From Bradyrhizobium sp. CB1717 (GTDB lineage: Bacteria > Pseudomonadota > Alphaproteobacteria > Rhizobiales > Xanthobacteraceae): a DNA stretch of 64,000 bases. Where the stretch lies: contig NZ_CP121666.1 in assembly GCF_029714325.1 (NCBI RefSeq), positions 7,781,001 through 7,845,000 on the forward strand, given 5' to 3'. Shown here piece after piece: positions 8,685-17,737 of the stretch. Position 1 is the stretch's first letter. The number at the start of each line of letters is the position of its first letter. Both the position numbers and the translations under genes were made by a program. The notes under the pieces were generated by a model. It saw nothing but the letters and a program-made list of their open reading frames with translations, had not been told where the DNA came from and did not search any database.

Positions 8685-9411
8685 GGCGCAAATAAATCTC
8701 CTGGACGCTTCTGTTGGCTTGGATCTCGGCAACCGTTCCTGACGCCAGCACCTTGCCCTGATCGAGCACGGTCAGGCGGTCACAGATGTCGCGGATGAAA
8801 TCCAGGTCGTGCTCCACGATGACGATCGAGCAATGCGGTTTGACCGGCTGCAGCAATTCGCCGGTGACGCGGCGCTCCTCCAGGCTCATGCCGCCGGTGG
8901 GCTCGTCCAACAGCAGCAGACGCGGTCGGCATGCGAGCGCCATCGCGATCTCCAACCATTGCTGCTGCCCGTGAGATAGGGTCGCCGCAGCATCAAAGGC
9001 GCGATCGGCGAGCCGGAACTGGAGGAGCAGCGTCATGACCTCCTCGTGCAGTCGTCCCCGAGTGCGCGAGAACGCCAGGTCAAGCAGTGACGACCGGGCC
9101 TGCAGTGCGAGCAGAATGTTGTCGTAAAGCGTGAGGGTCGGTAGCACGGCGGTGATCTGGAATTTCAGGCTCATGCCGGCTCGCGCACGCTCTGGCGGCG
9201 TAAACGAGGTGACGTCAGTGTTGATGAACGTCACCTTACCTCGGGTCGGCACGAGCGCACCTGCAAGACACTTCATCAGCGTGCTCTTGCCCGAGCCGTT
9301 CGGCCCGATGAGGCCATGAAACTCACTCTCGCCGACGGTGAGCGCCGCTCCGTCCAGAGCGGTGAGCTTGCCAAAGACCTTGGAGATGCCGGCGGCTTCA
9401 AGGAGCGGCAT
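8677..9411 (-). CDS. ABC transporter ATP-binding protein, UrtD/LivG-like
   Basis: 244 residues. Walker A is Gly-Pro-Asn-Gly-Ser-Gly-Lys-Ser-Thr. Instead of the classical LSGGQ it has Leu-Ser-His-Gly-Gln-Gln-Gln-Trp-Leu-Glu-Ile, which is characteristic of UrtD-type ATPases and points to a urea/amide rather than a plain branched-chain amino acid transporter. Walker B is Leu-Leu-Leu-Leu-Asp-Glu-Pro-Thr-Gly-Gly. It overlaps the permease gene upstream by 14 bases and the second ATPase gene downstream by 8 bases, so translation is probably coupled. Confidence 0.9.
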   Translation of the reverse strand: MPLLEAAGISKVFGKLTALDGAALTVGESEFHGLIGPNGSGKSTLMKCLAGALVPTRGKVTFINTDVTSFTPPERARAGMSLKFQITAVLPTLTLYDNILLALQARSSLLDLAFSRTRGRLHEEVMTLLLQFRLADRAFDAAATLSHGQQQWLEIAMALACRPRLLLLDEPTGGMSLEERRVTGELLQPVKPHCSIVIVEHDLDFIRDICDRLTVLDQGKVLASGTVAEIQANRSVQEIYLRRA

Positions 9412-10474
9412 TGCGCTTCTCCTTGAGGCTCGGGCCGAAATGACCTACACGTTCCCGCTCGCCCAACACGAGGCTGATCAAGCCGAGGGGCCGGAACAGA
9501 ATGACGAGCAACAGCAGAACGCCGAGAATGATCGGCCAAATATCGCGATAGTTGTCGGACAGCCAGAAGCTGAGTCCCTCGACAATCGCCGTGCCGATGA
9601 CCGCACCGATCAATGTCCCGGAGCCGCCGAACAAGACGTAGAGCACGACCTGAGTCGACATGACCACGCCCAGCATGTTCGTCCAGACGAACCCCTCGTG
9701 AAACGCATAAAGGCTACCGGCAGTACCTGCAATCGCGCCGCTGATTGCGAATATGATCGCCTTCAAATGTTGCACTTTGTACCCGAAGAAGGCGATCCGC
9801 TGTTCGTTCTCTCGCAATCCCGCCAGCGCGAGGCCGAACTGGGATCGCAACAGAAAGCGCGACAGAAGGTAGATTAAAACTAGAATGGCGAGCACCAGGT
9901 AGTAGAAACCTGGGCCCTCGCTCAATTCGTGCGAGCCGATTGTCATCGGTTGGATCGACGGAATACCGTTCTGACCGCCAAGATAATGTGAACCTCTCGC
10001 CAGGCGGTCAGCTGCGTAAGCTCCGGTCATAGTGCCAAGCGAAACGAAGACCACACTGGAGGGGTGACGGCCGAGCAGCAGGAAGCCCGCCAGCAACAAT
10101 GCGGCCACAAAGCCTATCAGGGTTCCGGCCGGAAGAACGGCAAAGATCGATCCAACCCCGAAATCGCGAGAAAGCAGCGCCACACCGTAGCCGGCCATGC
10201 CGAAGAACAGCGACTGACCCAAGCTCAAGATACCCGCATAGCCCCACACCAGATCGAACGATAACGCGAAGAGGCACAGAATGAGCACTCGTGTCGCATA
10301 GACAGTGATGTAATCCCGCAAGACGAGAGGTGCGATGGAAGCGGCAATCAGCAACGCTAGTTCGAGAATCGGAAGCACCTTCTTTCGCCCTGCGAAGGCA
10401 GATGCCATGAGGGGCGAACGAGCAGCTTCAATGACGCGTGGCGGGGGCTGTATGCCAGTGCCGGTCGATGACAT
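9398..10474 (-). CDS. ABC transporter permease, UrtC/LivM-like
   Basis: 358 residues with about 9-10 hydrophobic segments. The motif region Phe-Asp-Leu-Val-Trp-Gly-Tyr-Ala-Gly-Ile-Leu-Ser-Leu-Gly-Gln is the conserved block of UrtC/LivM permeases. Translation probably starts at the ATG at 10474, which overlaps the stop of the binding-protein gene (TGATG); a GTG two codons upstream is possible. The N-terminal ~30 residues are cytoplasmic and variable. Confidence 0.9.
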   Translation of the reverse strand: MSSTGTGIQPPPRVIEAARSPLMASAFAGRKKVLPILELALLIAASIAPLVLRDYITVYATRVLILCLFALSFDLVWGYAGILSLGQSLFFGMAGYGVALLSRDFGVGSIFAVLPAGTLIGFVAALLLAGFLLLGRHPSSVVFVSLGTMTGAYAADRLARGSHYLGGQNGIPSIQPMTIGSHELSEGPGFYYLVLAILVLIYLLSRFLLRSQFGLALAGLRENEQRIAFFGYKVQHLKAIIFAISGAIAGTAGSLYAFHEGFVWTNMLGVVMSTQVVLYVLFGGSGTLIGAVIGTAIVEGLSFWLSDNYRDIWPIILGVLLLLVILFRPLGLISLVLGERERVGHFGPSLKEKRNAAP

Positions 10475-11694
10475 CAGCACTCCTTCGGATCGACCAGGCC
10501 GGCGCTGCGCGCGACGATCTCGTACTGGCCGCCCTTCGCCACTCCGATGTACATCTTCATCCTGCAGTGCCGCTTGCCGGGCGCCATCTCGGCAGGCCCG
10601 CCCGGCCCTTCCGCAATTTTCGCGTGGTCGAGGGCGGCGGCTACCGCGTCGCGGTCAATTGTACCGGCCTCCTTCACTGCAGCTTCCCACAGCTTCAGTC
10701 CTCGATAGGTGCCGGTAGCGGCGCTGCCTGCCGAGAACCGGAACTTGGCAGGGAATTGTTTGTCGTAAGCCGATTGAATCCTGGCGCTCACTGGATCCTC
10801 CGCCGCGAGCACCTTGTAGTAGTCGAGGCTGCTCGCAAGCCCTTCAATCTCATGGGCCTGGTTCATTTCCAGGAAGTTTTCGTCGTAATAGACGCAGCCC
10901 AGCCGCCCGCCGTTTTTGGAGAATCCGGCTTGGTAGAGCTGTTTGAAAAACGGGCTAACGCCGGGCGGGACAATGGCGTTGAAAACCACGTCTACTTTGT
11001 TGGATATGATGCGGTTAACCGTAGAGGAAAAGTCGATCTGATCGAGCGGGTAGTATTCTTCAAAGACGACTTCGCCACCACTGCTCTGGATCACCTTGCG
11101 CGCATAGGCGTTAATTGTTTGCGGCCAAACATAATTGGAGCCAGGTAGGGCAAAGCGTTTGCCACCATTTTTGATCAACCAGGGAATGAACTGGTCGCAA
11201 TTTTGAGCCGGTACCGGCCCGGTGCAGAACAGAGAGGGCGTGCACTCTTTGCCTTCGTAACCTTCCGGATAGATATAGAGCGTTTTGCCGCGAGAGATAA
11301 TGACGTCCTTGATCGCATTGCGCATCGAACTCGAGATACCGCCGATCACCAAGTCGACCTTGTCTCGCTGAATCAGCTTGCGCACATTTCCCACGGCGAC
11401 GGATTCGTCGGAGGCAGTATCCTCAATCAGGAGTTCGATCGGGCGTCCCAACAGGCCGCCGGAGTCGTTGATCTCCTTGACCAGCATGCGAGCGACATTG
11501 GCGTCGGTGTTGCCGGCAAAGCCGAGTGACCCCGTAAGATCGGTCGCAATGCCGAGCCTAATCGGACCTTCCGCAGCGTTCGCCCAGTCCGGGCGAATCA
11601 CCCAGCTCCCGGGGCCCGCGGCGATGGCCGCAGAAGCGAAGGCAAAATTGCCGAGAAAGCGGCGGCGGCTCAGTTGACGGTTGGCGTTGATCAT
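10474..11694 (-). CDS. Tat-exported ABC transporter substrate-binding protein, UrtA-like (copy 2)
   Basis: 406 residues with a twin-arginine signal (Leu-Ser-Arg-Arg-Arg-Phe-Leu-Gly) and the same type I binding fold as the copy at 5282-6502. The two differ by scattered conservative substitutions, indicating a duplication followed by modest divergence. The ATG at 11694 overlaps the stop of the upstream permease gene (ATGA) and is preceded by GAGGGG. Lying between the two permease genes, it is the operon's primary binding protein. Confidence 0.9.
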   Translation of the reverse strand: MINANRQLSRRRFLGNFAFASAAIAAGPGSWVIRPDWANAAEGPIRLGIATDLTGSLGFAGNTDANVARMLVKEINDSGGLLGRPIELLIEDTASDESVAVGNVRKLIQRDKVDLVIGGISSSMRNAIKDVIISRGKTLYIYPEGYEGKECTPSLFCTGPVPAQNCDQFIPWLIKNGGKRFALPGSNYVWPQTINAYARKVIQSSGGEVVFEEYYPLDQIDFSSTVNRIISNKVDVVFNAIVPPGVSPFFKQLYQAGFSKNGGRLGCVYYDENFLEMNQAHEIEGLASSLDYYKVLAAEDPVSARIQSAYDKQFPAKFRFSAGSAATGTYRGLKLWEAAVKEAGTIDRDAVAAALDHAKIAEGPGGPAEMAPGKRHCRMKMYIGVAKGGQYEIVARSAGLVDPKEC

Positions 11695-12554
11695 CGGTTG
11701 ACCCCTCTTCCCGAAATTAGGCCTTGCGGCCGGAACTTGATGAAAATGATGGCGAGCACGAACACCAGAACGTCGGCGATGACCGGCGACATCAGCCAAG
11801 GCAACCAGGCACTGAACGTGCCGATGACGCTGGCGCCCGCGACCGGGCCCGCGAAGGACCCGACGCCGCCGACCATCACGGCAACAAAACTCTGGATAAG
11901 AAATCGGATGCCGAGATCGGCGAACAGCGAAAAGACCGGCACGATCAGCGCGCCGGCGAGGCCCGCGAGCGCCGCGCCAAACGCAAAGGTGACGCTGTAG
12001 ATCATGCCCGTGGAGATGCCCGAGGCACGCGCTAGCTGTGGGTTCTCCAGCGAGGCGCGGACTCGCAGGCCGAACGAGGTATGGGCAAGCAGTGCATGGC
12101 TCGCGGCCATCACCAGCAAAGTGATTATGACGATGACGCTCCGCCAGGCGGCGAAATGCAGGCCACCGATCATGATAGAGCCACTGATTGGCTCCGGCAC
12201 GGAGAGATAGAGTCCGCCGGTCAGGCCGCGCACGGCTTCACGAATGATCAGCCCGAGCGCATAGGTGCCAAGCATGGCGACGATTGGAGCGGCGTAGAAC
12301 CGTCGCACCACGACTTTTTCCAGCACGAAACCAAGCGCGCCGACCGCGACGGGCGCAACAAGCATGCCGAGCGGGACCGGCAAACCGAGGCTGTGCACGA
12401 GATAAGTGACGTAGGCGCCCAGCAGGACGAACTCGCCCTGGGCGAAGTTGAAGATACCCATCATGCTGGCAATGATTCCGAGGCCGAGCACGACCAGGAC
12501 AACGATCGCGCCGAAGCTCAAGATTTCGAACATGGCGATAAGTAGCGTATCCAT
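11691..12554 (-). CDS. ABC transporter permease, UrtB/LivH-like
   Basis: 287 residues with about 8 membrane segments. The Gly-Ile-Phe-Asn-Phe-Ala-Gln-Gly-Glu-Phe block and the later Gly-Gly-Val-Gly-Ser-Phe-Ala-Gly-Pro-Val loop are the family hallmarks. It is the first gene of the transport operon (12554 down to 5282), and a TGGGTAA-type direct repeat lies about 230 bases upstream. Confidence 0.9.
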   Translation of the reverse strand: MDTLLIAMFEILSFGAIVVLVVLGLGIIASMMGIFNFAQGEFVLLGAYVTYLVHSLGLPVPLGMLVAPVAVGALGFVLEKVVVRRFYAAPIVAMLGTYALGLIIREAVRGLTGGLYLSVPEPISGSIMIGGLHFAAWRSVIVIITLLVMAASHALLAHTSFGLRVRASLENPQLARASGISTGMIYSVTFAFGAALAGLAGALIVPVFSLFADLGIRFLIQSFVAVMVGGVGSFAGPVAGASVIGTFSAWLPWLMSPVIADVLVFVLAIIFIKFRPQGLISGRGVNR

Positions 12555-12782
12555 GCCGCTGCCTCAGATTCCTTGAGATTGCGAGCACATCTTCTTCACC
12601 CCGATCGTTTGAAGGGGTGAGCTACTCGTTGGAAACGAAGGGCTGCTGGCACGAGAGTGCTCCTAGAAGGTCATCCCGGCAATGGGAGTTGCAGGCGATG
12701 GTGGGCTTCTCGGTCGGCCCGCCTATCGGCGCTTCATTCACGACATGCTGCGCGAGATTGCCTAGAGAAACGTAGGGAGGTC

Positions 12783-12802
12783 TGAGTAATGTTGGGTAAT
12801 GT
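12783..12802 (+). promoter_or_regulatory. TGGGTAA-type direct-repeat site 2
   Basis: TGAGTAATGT followed directly by TGGGTAATGT: two 10-base units differing at one position. It lies upstream of the minus-strand ABC transporter operon. The 10-base period places both half-sites on the same face of the helix. Confidence 0.55.
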
Positions 12803-13107
12803 TCGCCGGGCAACCGACATTGCGCCCGCGTAAAGAGAGCCGCCGGCGGGCCGCGAACGTTCTCGCCAGGCCAATTTCAATTCAGCCAAAACGATAGGAG
12901 AGCTACCCGCATGTCCTAACCGAGTCGCAGGGGGCGCAAATGCGTTCCGCCGCGAACGATGTCGAACCATTGGAAGAAATCAGGTGAAATGACGCACCAC
13001 TTGACTATGCCGCAGGCTGTTTGTTCAGTACTGAAAAGCTCATTGCGGCCGAAGCCTGCCTTGCCAACCAGCGGAAATGTAGATTCAATTCGCCCCGCAA
13101 ACCTGTT

Positions 13108-13332
13108 TTACAAGGTTTGAAGCAACTTGTCGGACGCCGGAGGCGTGTCATTATACTCTTCTAGCCGCCTGACGACGGCGCATGACAACCCGCTTCGGTC
13201 GGCGAACTCTTTCACCGACCAGTTCAGCATTACCGGGGCCTCGCAACTGCCTCCCGGTGAGCGTTCATACGGGCCGACGGTTGCGACGATCTTGGCGTGG
13301 CGTGAGCGGCGCATCGTGCCCCTCCAGTTCAT
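13108..13332 (-). pseudogene. Chimeric remnant: pyruvate kinase N-terminus joined to an XRE-like helix-turn-helix
   Basis: The 74-codon frame begins with a stretch like the first residues of pyruvate kinase (Arg-His-Ala-Lys-Ile-Val-Ala-Thr-Val-Gly-Pro). It switches within about 15 codons to a piece resembling a small Xre-type DNA-binding protein (Leu-Asn-Trp-Ser-Val-Lys-Glu-Phe-Ala-Asp-Arg-Ser-Gly-Leu-Ser). Neither half is long enough to function, so I read it as a deletion scar. The rest of 12803-13462 (apart from this remnant) shows nothing I recognise. Confidence 0.4.
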
Positions 13333-13462
13333 GAGATCATAGTTGCATGAAGCCCGGCAGGGCTCATAACGTGTTTATAGCGGTGCTGGTTGGCCATGCG
13401 CACTCTCGCTTTACTTCTGGTCCGTCGTCGCGGGGGAACAGGAGAGAACATTCGGCTTACGC

Positions 13463-15232
13463 TCATGATGCCGCCGCGGGCTGCTCCTGTCGCGCCGACC
13501 GCACGATGCTGTGGACCGCGCGGTAGGCGAACACGATCGCCGGCCCGATTGTAATGCCTGCCCCAGGATAGATTCCACGCATCGGCGAGGTCATGTCATT
13601 GCCGCAGGCATAAAGTCCTGCGATCGGCGCCCCATTTCCATTCAGGACCTGTCCCTCTGCATCTGTTGAGAGGCCGGTCGCCGTCCCAAGGGTTGCCGGG
13701 ACAATTGGGAGTGCGATGAATGGGCCGCTCTTGATAGGCCCAAGGTTCGGGTTTTTCTTTCCGACCGCCGGATCTCCCAGCGTGCGGTTGAAAGCCGATT
13801 CCCCCCGGTTGAAGAGCGGATCGCGTCCTTCAGCTGCGTGGGCATTGTGTTCTTCAACGGTCTTTTGGAGCTCGTCGGGGTCGAGCCCCAATTCCGCTGC
13901 AAGCTCCGCAATAGTCCGGCCGATCTCGATGTAGCCCAACCGGGCATACTTGTTGATACTCAATGTCCATGGCCAGGGGAGCAGATGTCCCATGCCCCTG
14001 AGGCGAACGAATTCCTTGTCGCAGATGAAATAGAACCGCTTGTCCGCCGGATAACCGTTGTTGAACATGGCAAGGCAGATATCATGATACGAATTGGATT
14101 CATTGACGAAGCGCTTGGCATTTGGCCCCACCGCGATGACGCCTGGACGGCCACGATCGAGCCAGCCGTACGGGACCACTTGCAAGGAGCGGCCGTTCCT
14201 GAGGATCGAGACGGGCGTCCAGAAGCCGCTCGATGCAACGTCATTATCGATCGCAGCTCCGAGCTTGCCTGCGAGCGCAATACCATCGCCGGTGACATCG
14301 CTGTGGGCGAGCGTATCATTGTGCTGGTGGGCTCCGCTGAGCTGGGCGCGTAATTTCCCGTTCCGCGCAAAGCCACCGGTTGCCAGGATCACTCCGTGCG
14401 AGGCGCGGACGCGGAGATCTCTGCCATCCCGCTTGAGGAGTGCGCCAGTAACTCTCCCTCCCTCCCTCGTCAGATCTACCGCCGGGCAGCGTGGCCGGAT
14501 TTCAACGCCATATCTACGAAGGCTTACCAATAACCGCGCAATCAGCGCATTCCCGCCACTGAGTTCAGTGCCCCTCCTGTAGCGCAGCCGGTCGCCTGCG
14601 TAGCGGCTGACCCGGCGCAGGACGTGTTTGAGCGAGGCAGCCGACTGGAAGGGGTTGAGGAAACTTCTGACCTCGCCGGACGAAATCATCATGCCGCCGA
14701 GCACGACGCGAATCGGATCACCTATCAGGTCGAAATCCTTGCCGAGAAGCCGTCCGTCGTAAGGTGCTGGGCTCAGCGCCCGCCCCTTGTCGACCCCGCC
14801 GATTTGGCTGGAATGATAATCTGGAGCGGAGGCCAGTGTGAACTTCACTTCGCTCCCATTCTCCAAGCTGGCGAGCGCCGTTGGGCCGTCTTCAAGATAA
14901 GCGTCCACGAACTCGGGGCGATAGTAATTGCCAAGTTCGTGTTGCAGATAGGTCTTCACTTTCGCAATCGAATCATCGATTTTCGCGGCTCGGGCCTGTA
15001 TTGAGCATGGAACCCAGATCATGCCGTTCGACAGGGCGGTCGTGCCACCGAGCCGGTCAGACTTCTCGCACACCGTCACGCGAAGCCCGGCCTTTGCCGC
15101 ATAGAGCGCTGCGGACAGTCCGGCCGCGCCGCTACCGATCACGAGCACGTCCGTCTCCAAATCGTGCGTTGGCTTGCTTGCTTTGGAGAAGGAAGCGGCA
15201 TTGGGTTTCAATTCGGCGACTGGGCTATTCAT
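13463..15232 (-). CDS. FAD-dependent oxidoreductase, fumarate reductase / ketosteroid dehydrogenase-like flavoprotein
   Basis: 589 residues. Residues ~28-60 form a Rossmann dinucleotide site (Val-Leu-Val-Ile-Gly-Ser-Gly-Ala-Ala-Gly-Leu-Ser-Ala) ending in an acidic residue. Later come Leu-Ala-Thr-Gly-Gly-Phe and, near the C-terminus, Gly-Leu-Tyr-Ala-Cys-Gly-Asn-Asp with Pro-Gly-Ala-Gly-Ile-Thr-Ile-Gly, all typical of the FAD_binding_2 family. Such enzymes reduce or dehydrogenate a C-C bond next to a carbonyl; the substrate is unknown. Its ATG overlaps the stop of the barrel-protein gene by 8 bases, so it is the third gene of the operon starting at 17331. No signal sequence is seen, so it is probably cytoplasmic. 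Confidence 0.85.
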   Translation of the reverse strand: MNSPVAELKPNAASFSKASKPTHDLETDVLVIGSGAAGLSAALYAAKAGLRVTVCEKSDRLGGTTALSNGMIWVPCSIQARAAKIDDSIAKVKTYLQHELGNYYRPEFVDAYLEDGPTALASLENGSEVKFTLASAPDYHSSQIGGVDKGRALSPAPYDGRLLGKDFDLIGDPIRVVLGGMMISSGEVRSFLNPFQSAASLKHVLRRVSRYAGDRLRYRRGTELSGGNALIARLLVSLRRYGVEIRPRCPAVDLTREGGRVTGALLKRDGRDLRVRASHGVILATGGFARNGKLRAQLSGAHQHNDTLAHSDVTGDGIALAGKLGAAIDNDVASSGFWTPVSILRNGRSLQVVPYGWLDRGRPGVIAVGPNAKRFVNESNSYHDICLAMFNNGYPADKRFYFICDKEFVRLRGMGHLLPWPWTLSINKYARLGYIEIGRTIAELAAELGLDPDELQKTVEEHNAHAAEGRDPLFNRGESAFNRTLGDPAVGKKNPNLGPIKSGPFIALPIVPATLGTATGLSTDAEGQVLNGNGAPIAGLYACGNDMTSPMRGIYPGAGITIGPAIVFAYRAVHSIVRSARQEQPAAAS

Positions 15233-16094
15233 TCGTGCCTCGGTGCAGATTCTGCAGTGGATGCTGACGCTCTCGCGTGAGCGGAACGGCTTTGAATTCA
15301 GCGGCAGCAGCCTTCACCGCCCGCTCGATCGGGATCCGTTCGATGGAGGAGGCGCCAACGAATCCGACACATCCGGTCGATCGGTAGACTTCCGAGGTAT
15401 CCTGGGGCTCAGCGATTGCCCCCCCATGGCAGAGAAGGGTGACGTCCGGGCGGACAGCTTGAGCTGCAGCATTGATGTCGTTGATGCGCCTGATGGCCTC
15501 TTCAATCGACTGTCCCTCCTCATGCCCCACAAGCCCGCCGCGCGTTGCGCCGACATGTGGGACGATGCAGTCGGCTCCCGCCGTTGCCATCGCTTTGGCG
15601 TCGTGCGGGCTTGCGACGTAGGCGAGCGAGAAGATGTTCTTCTTGCGAGCGGCCGCGATCATCTCAACTTCACGCTCAAAGCCGAGCCCGACGCGGCCTC
15701 GACGCTCACGCCATTTCTCACCCATCGTTGAAATGGTCGGGTAGTTGATCACGCCGGAGAAGCCGGCAGCCCAGAACTTGTCCAGAAGATCATCGAGGTC
15801 GAGCCGGAGGGGATCCCACGCCTCGACACCGCCTATAACAGGAACGGAGGAGACGACATTGCGGATCTCCGCCGCCAGCTCAAGCGTTCGCGCATTGGAA
15901 TCGCCGATCCGGCTCGTCGGCAGCCCCATCAACCGCGATAACCCAGTACTGTAGACCACGAGCATGTCAGCCCCGCCCAGAGCTGCGCATTTTGCGACGA
16001 GCCCGCAACTGCTCGCCGCGGCAAGCACTGCCTTTCCCGCCTCAACTTGAGCTGTGATCTTTGCGAGTATTTCGGGCCGATCAAACATCCGCAC
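15225..16094 (-). CDS. PEP-hydrolase-family TIM-barrel protein (Tm-1 C-terminal-domain-like)
   Basis: 289 residues, matching the phosphoenolpyruvate hydrolase-like family (the PEP mutase-related barrel also found as the C-terminal half of plant Tm-1 proteins). Visible landmarks are Gly-Phe-Ser-Gly-Val-Ile-Asn-Tyr-Pro-Thr near residue 112, Gly-Ala-Asp-Cys-Ile-Val-Pro-His-Val-Gly-Ala-Thr near 190 and Gly-Phe-Val-Gly-Ala-Ser-Ser near 245. The gene overlaps the Tm-1-like gene upstream by 14 bases and the flavoprotein gene downstream by 8 bases, so the three products should be made together. The bacterial family has no settled function; the context suggests an enzyme or ligand-binding protein in the degradation pathway. 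Confidence 0.85.
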   Translation of the reverse strand: MRMFDRPEILAKITAQVEAGKAVLAAASSCGLVAKCAALGGADMLVVYSTGLSRLMGLPTSRIGDSNARTLELAAEIRNVVSSVPVIGGVEAWDPLRLDLDDLLDKFWAAGFSGVINYPTISTMGEKWRERRGRVGLGFEREVEMIAAARKKNIFSLAYVASPHDAKAMATAGADCIVPHVGATRGGLVGHEEGQSIEEAIRRINDINAAAQAVRPDVTLLCHGGAIAEPQDTSEVYRSTGCVGFVGASSIERIPIERAVKAAAAEFKAVPLTRERQHPLQNLHRGTNE

Positions 16095-17331
16095 GGGAGG
16101 ACCCTCCTGGTGTCAGTCGTTCAACGATCCACGATGCGGCCGCGTCCGCAAATTCCGGATCGTTGATGTGACAATCCAGCTCGCGAGCGATGATCGAGGG
16201 CGGGAGGTTTTGCCTGACAGCATCGAACCAGGCTCTATCGGCTTCAGGATTTCGAAAGATTCCACCGTCCCGGTCATAGTCAGACACCCCCTTGGCCGGC
16301 CACAACACGAGGGCGGGCGCCTTTGCTTGCGAGAGGCGCTCTGCTGTGAGCGTGCCTATGCGCTCGTTCTCCGAGGCGGTCGTGCGCATGAGCGTCGTGA
16401 AGGGGGTATGCGAATAGAATTGGCGCCCCTTGAACTCGGCAGGCACGCTCGAGGGAGGGCCAAAGTTCACCATGTCGACAGCTCCCGGTGCGATAAGCTG
16501 AGGAATCATGCGGTGAGAAGCTGCTTTGAGCCGATCCGGACCTGCACTGGCCGTGCCGCCGACCAGCTCGTCAGCGAGCTCGGTTGTGGTCAAATCGATC
16601 ACCGCATCGAACTCACCGGCGGACACGAGCTGCTCCATCTTGCGGCCCCCAGCGCCATTGGCCGGAAAGACAACCGCGTCGACGCCTGCCTCTGCCAGCC
16701 GCGCTACACAGCGATTTGCCGCCGGCGTCGTGACCCCAAAGGCAGTGATCGCAACAGTCTTTCTCTTCCGCCGCTCTCGAGCAGGCACATAGCGCATCGC
16801 CGCAATGGCGCGCCCTGCATTGTCCAGAACGCGTTCGGTGAACGCGTTGATTCCGAACAGATCGATCAGGGTCGGATAGAGGATGATGTCATGGTGGAGG
16901 GCGAGTTCGGCCAGGAGGGCTGGCCTCGCGCTGCTCACCAGCAGCTTTGGGAATCCATACGGCAAATCCGATACAACTTCACCGAAGACTGCGCTACCTT
17001 TGCCGCCCGCCACTCCGACGGCGGCGTCGATCGCACCTGATCGGAGGAGCTTCTTGACTTCTTCACGCGCGCCCGCGGCTATTTCCCGTAAGAGCTCAGC
17101 GGGTGCAGCCACCCGTTCAGCGCTGCTATCCGCCTCGCTTCTGCACCTCCTGTTTGATGTGCCTACATCAATCGTAAGAGTCTTGCGGCCCCACTGTTCG
17201 ATGACGCGCGCGAGATAAGCGCTTTCGCGGCCCTTTGTGTCCAAGGTTGCGATAATCGCGACCTTGCCCGCAAGATCGGAGGCGTGACCATCCCGGACCG
17301 ACCTCAGGTCGCCCTCGCAATGGTGAGACAC
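16081..17331 (-). CDS. Tm-1-like ATP-binding domain protein (UPF0261)
   Basis: 416 residues, matching the UPF0261 / Tm-1 N-terminal family: Ala-Thr-Leu-Asp-Thr-Lys-Gly-Arg-Glu-Ser near residue 28, Ile-Asp-Val-Gly-Thr, a glycine-rich Gly-Val-Ala-Gly-Gly-Lys-Gly-Ser and Pro-Gly-Ala-Val-Asp-Met-Val-Asn-Phe-Gly. In plants the same domain is fused to a TIM barrel in Tm-1, the tomato mosaic virus resistance protein; here the two halves are separate, overlapping genes. I take the GTG at 17331 as start because AGGAGG lies just before it. It heads the three-gene operon and has a TGGGTAA-type site about 80 bases upstream. Confidence 0.85.
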   Translation of the reverse strand: MSHHCEGDLRSVRDGHASDLAGKVAIIATLDTKGRESAYLARVIEQWGRKTLTIDVGTSNRRCRSEADSSAERVAAPAELLREIAAGAREEVKKLLRSGAIDAAVGVAGGKGSAVFGEVVSDLPYGFPKLLVSSARPALLAELALHHDIILYPTLIDLFGINAFTERVLDNAGRAIAAMRYVPARERRKRKTVAITAFGVTTPAANRCVARLAEAGVDAVVFPANGAGGRKMEQLVSAGEFDAVIDLTTTELADELVGGTASAGPDRLKAASHRMIPQLIAPGAVDMVNFGPPSSVPAEFKGRQFYSHTPFTTLMRTTASENERIGTLTAERLSQAKAPALVLWPAKGVSDYDRDGGIFRNPEADRAWFDAVRQNLPPSIIARELDCHINDPEFADAAASWIVERLTPGGSSRADV

Positions 17332-17412
17332 GATCTTCCTCCTAGACGTTTCTGGACATTTGGAGGTCTAGATCGAAGTAAAATGGCTCATAAGCCCGGA
17401 TACGAGCGCACC

Positions 17413-17432
17413 TGGGTAAAGTTGGGTAGGTG
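17413..17432 (+). promoter_or_regulatory. TGGGTAA-type direct-repeat site 3
   Basis: TGGGTAAAGT followed directly by TGGGTAGGTG, about 80 bases upstream of the GTG of the Tm-1-like gene. Orientation relative to the gene is the same as at sites 1, 2 and 5 (repeat reads on the strand opposite the gene). Confidence 0.55.
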
Positions 17433-17737
17433 CCAAGCAGCCATATGAGCAGCAGCCGCTTCGCGGAGAACTCGAAATCCCAAACAATTAGATTCTGAGA
17501 CTGTCAGGGCTCGTCCAAGGCGATCAAAGTAACCCATTGAAACGGTCCCTTAATTGACGCCGCCTCCAGGCTCGTCTTAAACAGAACAGGAACGATCAAG
17601 CCAATCTTGGTGCAAAAATTTCCCGCGGGAGACCGCGCGCCGAACCCCGGAGCCGGAATCCCATGTCCCGCTTCACCGCACGATTGTCGCCCCAAGGGAC
17701 TGAACGCTTCGAGGTCAAGGCCGACGCCTGCAAGGGG

